NCBI RefSeq assembly: GCF_021018895.1
Contig: NC_079384.1
Coordinates: 8,005,140 to 8,069,139 of the forward strand
Origin: Seriola aureovittata
Lineage: Eukaryota; Chordata; Actinopteri; Carangiformes; Carangidae
Reading direction: 5' to 3'
Length of the DNA stretch: 64,000 nucleotides
Shown here: positions 35,104 through 52,000 of the stretch, piece by piece
How the letters are laid out: each line of letters starts with the position of its first letter
Numbering within the stretch: position 1 is the first letter of the stretch
Translations under genes and position numbers: made by a program
The notes under the pieces: generated by a model
Databases searched by the model: none
What the model was told of the DNA's origin: nothing
Seen by the model: only the letters and a program-made list of their open reading frames with translations

Positions 35104-36168
35104 TTATGTTTTGCTAAAGCCACAGATACCAAGCAAGGTGAAAATAAGGTCCAGTGTGAAAAGAATGAGATTCACATACGTCAGGAATGCAACCATAAAC
35201 TGAATGGCCCAGATACAGAAGCTGGGTGGACAGTCACTGGGACGAGGGTTGTTCCTGAACATAAAAATGGGCCACATGATAGCAGTGAAGATATACAGCA
35301 CAACAGAGATGACCAGGAATATGAACACAAATCTGTCCAAGTTAAAAGGCAAGCATTTCTTCAGTTTCTTGAGGATGTTGGTGGCTATGATAAGAGGGAG
35401 GATGGGGAAAGGAATGATATAAGCTATGACGCAGATGATCAGAGCCGGCTTGTCTCTGTAACCAGTCAGTGATATAAAAATCATGCAGCTTATGAAGGCC
35501 TCCAGTACCTTGAAGAATCCAGGCAGAGCAGCAAGGTACTTCCCCTCCTTCTTGTCCAGGATTTTGTCCTTCACCACTTCAAATGTGTAGACCATACCAC
35601 ACAAGAAAGCAAATATACTCACTATCCAGCCATACAGACATGCTAATTTCAGGCAGGCATAGAAGTTGGCATATATGATAGCAACAGAAACGGTCATGAG
35701 TGTTGAAGACATGGCCATCCCAGTGGTGAAGTCTGACCAGTCCATGCAAAACAAATTGAGTACGATGTCAAGTTTAAACATCTCAATGATGGTGATGATG
35801 AGGGTCATAATGGGGCAGAAGGCCCAGGTGAACATGGCGTAGTTCCAGTAGGTATGGCTGCTCCCTCCTCTGAAGGCAGCCAGGACGAAGGTGACCAGAG
35901 ACAGAATGATCTGAGCCATATGTAGCCCGCCTCGTCCGGATAACAGAGAAGAAGGAGTAAACACTGCTTGGGATAAGGTGTCCTTAATACTATCAATTAT
36001 TCCCATCTCTCTGAAGGAGCTGAAGAGTGGTTGAAATATGCCTGTAATGTAGGTATATGTCCTCCCAGGTAGCTGCAAGAAAGTGGATGAGGTGTGTTTG
36101 CTAAGCTGCCTTCCAACTCCACTTTGCTTATAGTCTTTTATTGCCTTTCTGGTTTGCATAATAGTCAT
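35104..36168 (-). CDS. MYADM-like MARVEL-domain membrane protein, 354 aa (or 300 aa from Met55)
   Basis: Single-exon member of the MYADM family, a multi-span membrane protein with two MARVEL domains. Diagnostic stretches are WNYAMFTWAFCPIMTLII (compare GNWSMFTWCFCFSVTLII in human MYADM, from memory) and LAALPGFFKVLEAFISCMIF. About eight hydrophobic helices can be counted. The N-terminus is uncertain. Met1 (36168-36166) has a poor start context (T at -3). Met55 (36006-36004) has G at -3 and +4 and would give 300 aa, close to human MYADM (about 322 aa). A tacattacag acceptor-like site lies about 35 bases before Met55, so the first 54 residues may be intron or 5' UTR. It lies head-to-head with cog7. 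Confidence 0.8.
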   Translation of the reverse strand: MTIMQTRKAIKDYKQSGVGRQLSKHTSSTFLQLPGRTYTYITGIFQPLFSSFREMGIIDSIKDTLSQAVFTPSSLLSGRGGLHMAQIILSLVTFVLAAFRGGSSHTYWNYAMFTWAFCPIMTLIITIIEMFKLDIVLNLFCMDWSDFTTGMAMSSTLMTVSVAIIYANFYACLKLACLYGWIVSIFAFLCGMVYTFEVVKDKILDKKEGKYLAALPGFFKVLEAFISCMIFISLTGYRDKPALIICVIAYIIPFPILPLIIATNILKKLKKCLPFNLDRFVFIFLVISVVLYIFTAIMWPIFMFRNNPRPSDCPPSFCIWAIQFMVAFLTYVNLILFTLDLIFTLLGICGFSKT

Positions 36169-37012
36169 GAAATGGGCTGTGTGTAAGGATGAATGTCTGC
36201 TACAACCGATATGAAATAACTGAAGTTGTGCTTGATGCTTGACTAGGTAAAGCCATTATTTGAATAGGGACACTATTACAGAAAGGTAATGGGATGCTGA
36301 CCTACAGGCTATATATTCAATGATGTAACATAACCATAGTAATCTAAAATATTTGAGGTGCAGATGTCTAGGGACTTACAAAGCCTGGAATGAAGGACTG
36401 CCTGAGAGACAAGCTCAGGGCAAACAAGCCCTTTAAACAGTTAAAGGGCGAGAAAAAAAAAAACGTTTCTACACGGATATACTTATTTGTGACACTGCTT
36501 CAACCCAACCACTGTATGTGCACCTTGCTCATTTTATCGGTCAAATGTGATAGATTTATATTTTAAACAAACAAACTGTGCCATTTTGTTGACGAAATAT
36601 TCTTAATACTGCGGATACATTTTTTTTTATTCAGTAGGCCAGTCTGTTGGAGCTGGCGCCTGTTTCTGGGGAAGATAAACAGAAAGCACAAGGAGGAAGT
36701 TGTTGTCAAGTGTCAGTGGCAGTAATAGCATCAAGCCAAACACAGAGAAATATGTCCGTACTTTTCTCCTTTTGAAATTGTAGACATTTAAAAACAACTC
36801 TGGAGGAAGCCGTCGCCTTGTTGGAACTATATTTAGTTGTAATGATAATTTCATTTTCTTGGGCTATTTATTTTATATTCGTGTCGAAGCCATTGTTTGG
36901 GAAGAATTAGCTAGCCTGACGTTAGCAATGGGTCGATGACACAGACTGCAGCCGCAGAGTTTGACTGAACACCGCCCAGCTGTTTGCACCGGGGAAGGAG
37001 GGAGGAGACCAG
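36169..37012. promoter_or_regulatory. shared 5' region between MYADM-like gene 2 (-) and cog7 (+)
   Basis: The two start codons point away from each other, 844 bp apart, with no gene between. The segment should hold both 5' UTRs and promoters. It has no TATA box near cog7; the last 110 bp before the cog7 ATG are moderately GC-rich and contain 'cctgacgttagc' near 36915. A bidirectional promoter is an inference from spacing alone. Confidence 0.4.
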
Positions 37013-43230
<6,218 letters not shown>

Positions 43231-45051
43231 CAGTAAGGGAGAGGGAGAAGGACTATGTAGGTACAGTGGCTCCCAGAGCAGCACCGGGGACTCGCAGCGA
43301 TGTTTTATCCATTCCTGGATTGTTTGGGGCGGCAGCATTTTAGGTTTATTGTTCTGTCTACGTGTATATGTATACACGTACATACGTATATGTATGGGAG
43401 TTATGGGAATGTTAAGAGACTGAAATCAGGGTGGTCCAGACTTTTTTTTTTATACTGATTAATTTTGAACTAAGTGTGACTTAAAGTGACAGTGTCATCA
43501 GTGATAATGCCTTCAAGTCAAGCCAAAAAGCGAAAGTGTCTTGACACTACATCTTTAATCTCTGCGTTTATAAGTTGCTGAAGCATCTGAGGAAATAACA
43601 AAATGTACATCAGGGCATGTGTGAGAGCATTTGAAATCTATCTTACTGATATAATTCATCTATAATAATAAAGGTAATATTTCTGATATGAGCGCTATTG
43701 TTTTTCTGGTAACTGAGCCTCACGTTCAGCAGTTGACTTTAAACAGTAAAGGTAGAGGATCTGTCTATCACTCTCTCTCTGATGTAGTAGGGGCTGGATA
43801 AATGATATGAATAATCTCCATGTGGACATTTTTACTAATTTTTCCATGCAGTATCTTGAAAATCTGTACATAAAACATTTACATCAACACTATGATGTAG
43901 CCTTTTGTGTGATTTTCCAAAGCTATTTTTTATTTACTTGAGAAATGCGGGGGCAGAATGAGTTGCTAATGTAACTGATCTAGTTTAATAAACGTGTGAC
44001 CTTTTCCGTAGCTTGTCAAACGCAGATTGTGAATCCAATGTCTAAAAGTGTCTTGTCTTACCATGTTATGTTCTTAACCGATGTTGCATGTATTTGCACC
44101 CTCGAGCCATGAAAATTGGCACGTCTGTCACAGTCAGGTGTCAGGGGAATACTTGCAGAAATAGAAGACTTTACTGAAACACACAGGTAAGACTCCTGAC
44201 TGAGAGGAATGAGGAAAAAGAGGAAAAAAAATATTTTTGGCAAAATGGGCAAATCTAATATTTGAACTAGTGCTGATTATTTTTGATTAATCATTTGGTG
44301 CAATTTTAATAATTGATTACGTAATTTATTAAGCAGAAATGCCATTGATTCTCACATGTAGAGATCTGCTGTGGTTCTCTGTGACTGTAAATTGAATATT
44401 TTTGGGGTTTGGACTGTTTCTCAATCAAAAAAGAAATCTGAAGACATCACCTTGGGCTCTGGGAAACTGACATACATAGCCTTTCACTATAGGTTGTGAC
44501 ATTTACAGACTAAAACAATCTTTAAGTCATCAAAATAATTAACAATAGAAAATAAAACACACAATTGGATTTATAATTTTTACTACACAACAGCTGCAGT
44601 ATAGTTACTATAGTTGTCATATTAAGATTTTATATACAAAACATGGCATGATCATTTTATAAAACTACTAATGGCATGGTTACAGATGAACCTACCCAAC
44701 AATATATAAAATACTTAAAAATAGCTCCTCCTTGACCATGCTTCTTATATGTTAATAATAATACTAATACAATAATATGGTGGAATATGTAATAATATAA
44801 CATTGTTAAAAGGGCAATTTTCCATAATAGAATTACATTATATAATTTTGAATGATTTTTTTAATGTTGTACAGCGGAGTGAATTACAATAAAATGTACT
44901 AATATATCTAAAGGTTAATAGCTCATCTAATACTCAGACTCATGGTAAAGTTTGCTGTGAACTTGTTGGCTCGATCAAAGAATTAGTCTTTTTATTATCT
45001 GTTAATGATGTGATTATATATTGACATTGCTGACCAATTGGCATTGAGCAG
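43231..45051. other. cog7: cog7 3' UTR and AT-rich spacer
   Basis: The cog7 3' UTR probably ends after AATAAA 43667-43672 or 43987-43992. From about 44260 to 45000 the sequence is very AT-rich, without coding frames or recognised repeats. Confidence 0.5.
43667..43672 (+). terminator. cog7: poly(A) signal AATAAA, cog7 proximal
   Basis: Canonical hexamer 437 bp after the cog7 stop. A second one at 43987-43992 could serve as a distal site. Confidence 0.5.
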
Positions 45052-45251
45052 TGTCCATGCTGTCCAGAGACGGGGATGGATGGAGCATCATCCAGCATCA
45101 CATGCCGCTGTACCTGCTCCACTCCAACATGGACCAGTGTTTGGCCCTGACGTCAGCCGTTACCGCCCTGCCTGCAGTGTCGGTGCCTACAGAAGATGAT
45201 GGAGACGGGAGAAGCGGCCTCGCCGTGAATCCCATCCGGAGTGGGAATTAA
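45052..45251 (+). other. exon-like segment, unidentified (possible terminal coding exon)
   Basis: A 'gcattgagcag' acceptor-like end at 45051 is followed by an open frame with coding-like codon choice (many atc, ctg, ctc, gcc). The frame runs to a TAA at 45251, between AT-rich DNA and the usp31 leader. The predicted peptide includes DGWSIIQHHMPLYLLHSNMD and matches no family I know. An in-frame TGA at 45045-45047 means it needs either splicing or ATG 45057. A perfect TGACGTCA (CRE-type) site lies inside it at 45148-45155, so it may instead be promoter sequence of usp31. Confidence 0.3.
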
Positions 45252-46046
45252 GACGCACGAAGACTAAGACAACTATTCCGAAACTTTCGGATGGGGACAC
45301 CGAAACGTGCACCTTTCACATCTGGCTCACGAAATGATGCTCCACAGCAGGCAGGCGCGAGGGAGCGGCGGGCAGTGCCGCTCCGGTCGGGGGGTCCCTC
45401 GGTTTGGCGGAGCTCGTGCGAGCGCGCTCACTGTGGAGGCGATTTAGGGAAGACATTCACAGGGTAAACACCACCAACCGATCCGTTTTCAACATCCGCG
45501 TGGATTTGATGACCGGAGGTGAAGGAATACCTTTAAAAGGGTGGAGCTGCGGTTTCTTTAATAAATGATGAGGAATTCCGCGCGTCACTCTCTGCCTAAT
45601 TGTGAAAGGTTGTTTTGATGTTTATGTCTGGCTGACATTGTGTCCACTGGTAGTCAACCACAGCGCCTTGTTTTTGTGTATAAACAATGACACAGGTTGT
45701 GTTATTTCACCCGACCGACTGCTAGAGATGATGGCTGCTGGCTGGTGCGGGACTACCCCAGGCATTCATGTAAAGCGCCCTGGTAGTGGCTCTCCATGGA
45801 GGCTGTTTATGCAATCCGACGCAGTGTTGCAAGTGGGCTGATTTGATCCTTCTCTGCTGTATCCATATGATATGATCCCCAGAACTGCCAGGCCTTTGTG
45901 TTTGTGTGAAATATGCTCAGGCCTTGTGTAAAACATCAGAAAGTGAAGGAGCTGTCATTTCATGGGGACGAAGCGGTGCTCTGAATAAAGGGGGGGCCCT
46001 CTTTGGATTTAAGGCGTAAAACGCGGGCAAAGACATCGGACTGACC
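45252..46046 (+). promoter_or_regulatory. usp31: usp31 promoter / CpG-rich leader and 5' UTR
   Basis: CpG density rises sharply at about 45290-45560, with many CG dinucleotides, 'gagggagcggcgggc' and 'gagcgcgctc'. It stays raised around the usp31 ATG at 46047. This is the usual pattern of a CpG-island promoter. No TATA box stands out. The transcription start is not visible. Several short upstream ATGs occur. Confidence 0.5.
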
Positions 46047-49000
46047 ATGTCGAAAGTTGTCAGTAACAAGGAGAAGAAATCCTTCAGCAAGAGGCTGTTC
46101 CGGAGGAGCTCGGTCCGCTCAGTGGGGAGCTTTATGAACAGAGTTCTCCGGACTCTGTCGACTCTGTCTCATTTCGGCACCGACGAGCAGGCCGCCGAGG
46201 ACGAGAAGGACGACGCAACTTTGATCCCGACCACCACCGGGGGGTCAGTCCCGTCCGACGACAGCGACTGCGGGGGGTTTCCCTTCGGGGACAAGGTGCC
46301 CGGTGTCGCCGGACTCAAGAACCACGGCAACACCTGCTTCATGAACGCTATCTTGCAATGCCTGAGCAACACGGAGCTGTTCGCTGAGTACCTGGCTCTG
46401 GAGCAGTTCAAAGGAGGGGAGACGACCAGCAACAACGAGAAGGCCAAGTCTAACGGGGTGCTGCTCCAGAAGAAGGGGAGCCAGCTGCACGAGGCGGGGG
46501 AGGTGACGGAGCAGCTGTCCGGGCTGGTTCGGGCGCTCTGGACCTTTGAGTACACACCTCAGCACAGCAGAGACTTCAAGGTAAGTGTGAGGTCTCAAAA
46601 CATGATTAATCTCACAATACCTCCCCAAAATATAATGCATGAAGTGCATGCACTATATTGACATATATGGATAGCTGTATGGTGCATACAGACTCAAATG
46701 ATATCAGTGTAACTGCTTTAATACAATAATTAAGTTTACAGGTCCTGATTTTTTTTCCCCCTCACATTTATTGATTCTTGTTTGTGGCAAATCTTCATCT
46801 TTTCAGCTGAAAGTCTAACTCACAACAGAAAAGTAAAGTCAACTGAGTTCAGATTGTTACAGATAACATTACTGGATACCTCAGCCCCAGGTTGTCTTTT
46901 GTTTTCTGCCATAAGGATAAGGCATCTAAGTGAGCTATTTTATACTGACAACACCAAATGCAGATGCTTTGGCCTTATACTGGTCAGCCTAAAAATATGA
47001 ACTTGAGCCTGTTTAATATCCCCTTATTCCTTCATTCGTCAGAATAATTGCAGACAGGGTCAGATGCGGTGATTAAGTAGCAGCCTTCAATGACTGATTT
47101 TCTTGTCAACAAGCCTCTGGAGCTCATCATTCATTTGGCATTATTATAGTCTGCCCTCGACTTCAAATCTCCACCTTTCATTCCATATTTTATGTACATT
47201 TATATGAAAAACAAGGTAGTTTCTCTCTTTTGTCAAGTGTCAGTTTTTATACAGGAGTCACAGCACAGTTCACAGTTGTGAGTTGCTTATAATCACCCTT
47301 TTTATAGGAGAATGAATCATAATGGAAGAGGCGAAATCAGTTTTCCTGGACTAAAACTCCTTTCTTTAAAAGGCTCTTTGAGCTGCTCAGCTGATTGTTG
47401 AGTCCTAGAGCTGAGCTGTAATAAAACTCATGCTTTTTTTTTTTGAACTGCTTGATTGTCCGTCCCACACTCATCAGCTTTTGTTCCAGCCTCATCTGTT
47501 GTTTCAACGTTTTGCCTCTTAAACTCTTATCCCAGCACTGAAAAATCTGCCTGTCACAATCACAAAGGTTTGTTCTTTGCAACAGGGATTTCTTTTTATT
47601 TTTTATGTGTGTCTTTTTTTCCGTCTGATAAGCTATTTTCTTCTTTCAGAAGTTCAAAATGCACGAAGGAGAGGAACTAAATTGAACAGGGCTATTCAAC
47701 ACTTTGCTTATTCTTTAGAGTGTTACTATTTCTGTCCATTTTTTTCTGCCTTGGTTGCCAGCCAGAGTACAAACTGTCTGATTGGATATAGATTATTCTC
47801 TTCAGAGTGAGAGGCCTTGAATATGTTTAACTGTGTAGGGAGATTAAGTACAGCTATCAGGAGTATCAGGTACTCAGAAAAGGAAAATTTAAACAATTTA
47901 GATTTTAATTTGAAATAAGCTGATTTCCGAAGTAAATCGTACTTGTTGTTTTTTAATATCATTGTTCCTGATGTGTGTGGGGCGGCATACAGTAAAAATT
48001 TTACTGACTTTCTCTCTAATATCTCACAAAATCAAACATGTAGATGGATTGGAAGTACTTTGCTCTCCAATTTATAGATCACAAACTTAAACGCTGCTAA
48101 TTGAAGCATGCTATTTTCGTGGTTCGTGTACTTTGCTGCTCAGCATGCACATGTGGCGCTTTTGTGCCTCTTGCCTCAGACCACAATCTGAGCCTAAACT
48201 GAGAGCACTTAAAGATCGTTAGGGAGACATCCGTAGTAATAACACAGGGGAATCATCCACTGTGCCTCAGAATCCATTTTCTCTCCAAAGAAATAGGTTT
48301 GAAGATTATGTTGTTGTTCACCATCCAAACTGCCGAGGAGCACGAGCTACACAAACTCTCTCATAGAAGATTAGGAAGGACGTTAACTGATGGTGAAAAA
48401 TGATACTTAATTTCATAATATGATTGATGGTAAAACAAATCCAACATGATGGCAGTGTGTAAACAACACAAACTCCATGGTTGATACAGTTATTAGACTT
48501 TTCTGTAGATCTTCTTTATTCTAATGTTAATAAATGATGAGTTTCAAGCAATCAGTCTTTCATTAATTAATGTCCTGCTTAACCTGCTTAAAGTCAAAAT
48601 GATGGTTTTGATCAGCACAACTGCTGAGAGGAATAATCTGTTTCTTCCCAAACTGTTGCTGTGTGAAATATCTGGGATGGAATAAAATAGAAAAGTTAAA
48701 AGCTTCTTTATCAACTTCTTCTAATATCGCAAAGGATCAGTGTTAGAAAATGTTCTAATATTTACTTTATGTTAATGGGACATTTTAGCCCTTGCCACAT
48801 TTGTGACTTCAAGTATCTCTACTGTGGTTGTTGAGTCAGAATTCATTTTTTTTTAACTGGTCCTTAACAATCCCACAGACTTGAAAGCTGCCTAAACTAA
48901 ATTACCCATGTTTTCATGTCAGTGTAGATATTCAGATCAACTTCCTGTTACTCATGAGAAATCACTCCCTATACAAAAATTGTTTATAGTTTATTTACTG

Positions 49001-52000
49001 TCAAGGGAAATGTGACGAATTAGTAAACACTGCAAAATCAATTTTATTGCAAATAACAGTATAAAATATACATGAAACACTGAATAGTAAATGTGTAATA
49101 GAAAACATTTATTTTTCCACAATAGTATAAAATCTGACCCCAGTCTTTCTTTTCACTCTCCATTAGATTGCTTCATAAACACTAAATATTTCACATACAG
49201 CCTGATAATTCATAGGACACACTAATTCTGTCTGTTTCAAAGGGATACAGATGTTTAAAACAATGCATCATTAACATTTGCTCGGCATTTCACTGAAACA
49301 GCTCGTGTTTACGTTTCGTTTCGCCCAGTGGTTCTGTGTTTTCGCCTTAAAACTGTCTCATAATCGGAGGAGTCTGCTGTGGCAAGCTTGAGATCTAGTT
49401 TCATAAACAGACCTTTACCTAAAGGGAGCCTCTGTGGTCAAGCCACAGAAGGAAGGCTCGCTCTTTGTTTGCATCACAGTTTGCACAAATTGCAGAGGCT
49501 GCCTTGGTAATGTCCTCAAAATGAGGAACAGTGTCCCATGGGAGTGACTGGGACGGCACACGGTGCTCAGCCCCCCCCCCATATCTTTGACCTTGTGTGA
49601 CATTTGATAGCTGGTGAGTAGAGGTGACTTTATAGCTGCCAGCCTGGGTGGCTCTGTAGAGTACACACTGTTGTCATCTCCAATAGCTAATTGTTAGTGA
49701 GGTTAAGCTGTCGATTTTCAGCCTGTGTCCTGGTTTTAAAAAGCTTCTCTCAAACATCGCCCCCCCACCTCTGCTGACCTTTAGGATAGTGCTGATCGTC
49801 ATCCTGGTCAAACACACTGAATATTTTATGATCAGCCAACTCGCTTGCACTATCAAACCATCTCCCTGTTTTTGGAGCGATGCGCTACGACCTAATTTGT
49901 TTGTTCCGCTGTTATCTGCTGCAGAATGTGGTGTCCAAGAGTGCCCTTCAGTTCAGGGGTAACTCCCAGCACGATGCCCAGGAATTCCTCCTTTGGTTGC
50001 TGGATAGAGTTCATGAAGACCTCAATCATATCGTCCACCCTGAGATCAGACCCCCCCGGAAGGTAAACAGCACCTTACAACACAGATAGACATTGTATTT
50101 GCAGTATAGGATACTCTATATTCAGCTATAGACCAGTATAATCTAAATTTTTGGACAATTTTCTTAATGTTTTTACTAGATGTTGTTCCTTTTGTGTTAC
50201 CTGACCGATCAATTTTGCAATAAACTGTACTGCTGCTGTTTTTTATCGTGCATTACATTGTGTCCCAAATAACTGTTCAGTGTCTGTCTTATATTTGCAG
50301 CCTCCAGTAGAAGAAGAAAATCCCCCTGAAGGATCTCCACTACCAGCACCTGGCTCTTTTGTACAGGAGCTGTTTCAGGCACAATACAGGTGAAATTTTC
50401 AATCACTGGTATATACTGTTATCTATTTATACCAAATGTAAATTGACTTCACACAATTTACTCACATACATGTTAATTATCAGAAAATCAACGAGGAACA
50501 TTCACAAGTAGTAAAACAATGTCCACAACAACCTGCATCGTCTAAGTCAAGGGAAACTGTGCAAAACTCTGACAACATGTGCTGAACACATAAAACACAA
50601 ATTGTGATAAAATATTCTAAACTTTCTAAAGATTCACTTACTATCTTTTTTTCTCTTGTCATCTTGTCATCAAGCAACCTAAGTTTCGAACTTTGGTCAC
50701 TTGATAACAACAAGTGATTGAAGTTAAAATTTTAGGGATAGAAAGTCCTCTTTCATCAAGCACGCATGTTATTTTATGTACCTGCTGTACTTTTCTATAA
50801 AAGTAATCTACAGCACTGATGCTTAAAAAAATGCACCAGTAATATCACATATTTATGCAGATGTATGAGCTTTACATCAAAGCAACCACTGTACAGATCA
50901 TGCCCGCACGATAAATATGAATCTGTAGCTATTAGCCGGTTCGCTTAGCTTAGCACAAAGACTGGAACAGAGGGAAACAGGTAGCCTGGCCCTGCACCAA
51001 AAGTAGCAAAAGCCGACTTCCAGCACCTGGAAAACACATTGTATCTTGTTTGTTTAATTTGTGCAAGTGTAAATTTTTTTTTTATTATGTAAAATCAGCA
51101 AGTTGTGGATTTACAGGAGGTTATGTGGAGTGTGTTAGCCAGGAACAGTGACTTCCTGGAGTCTTGTTGTCATTGTGAAGTTCAACCCTAAAACCACACT
51201 GTGTTGTTTTCACTCTCTAGAGTAAGAAGGTAGATTTCTAACCATTGGACAGAGACAGCTCTTTCCACCTGTTTCCAGTCATTACACTAAAGCTAAGCTA
51301 ACCAGATATGAGAGTGGTATCAATGTTTTCATCTAACTCTCAGCAAGAAGGCAAATAAATGTACTTTCCGAAACACTGAAGTAATCCTTTAAAATGATAC
51401 ACTCGCAGTAACTAACAGTAACTACCAGTAATCCAGCAGCTTTGCTTTATTGTCATCATGTCTCTGTGTAGGTCCTCTCTGACTTGCCCTCACTGCCAGA
51501 AACAGAGCAACACCTTTGATCCTTTCCTCTGCATCTCACTGCCAATCCCGGTACCTCACACACGGTAAGGTGGCTCTGTATCTAGTTTACAAGTAAGACA
51601 AAAAAAAAACATGTCTCTCTATCCCAGCATTAAAAACGGTGTCAAACCCAGCCTAGACAAACACCATGAAGGATCTGACAGGAGAAAGCTAAAATTAGAA
51701 GATGCCATCTATCTTTGTAACATCAGTCCAGCTGCCGCTATGAAACAGCCAATTAATTTCAATCTTTCTGTGTTGCAGGCCACTGTATGTGACAGTGGTG
51801 TACCAAGGAAAGTGCTCCCACTGTATGAGAGTCGGGGTGGCGGTGCCTCTCTCTGGCACCGTGTCCAGACTGAGACAAGCTGTGGCCCAAGAGACCAAAA
51901 TCCCTGCCCAACAGGTGCTGCCTCATTTGAAACTTCCTTTTTTAAGACCCTTAGTACATCAAAGTGAAGAGGATTAAAGAGAGTGTGTGCTACTTTGAGG

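Noticed and set aside
35080..35472. Plus-strand frame of 130 codons opposite the larger MYADM-like gene
   Set aside because: Antisense shadow; hydrophilic with no family resemblance.
45602..45841. 79-codon frame in the usp31 leader
   Set aside because: No homology and no splice support; it lies in probable 5' UTR. At most it is an upstream ORF.
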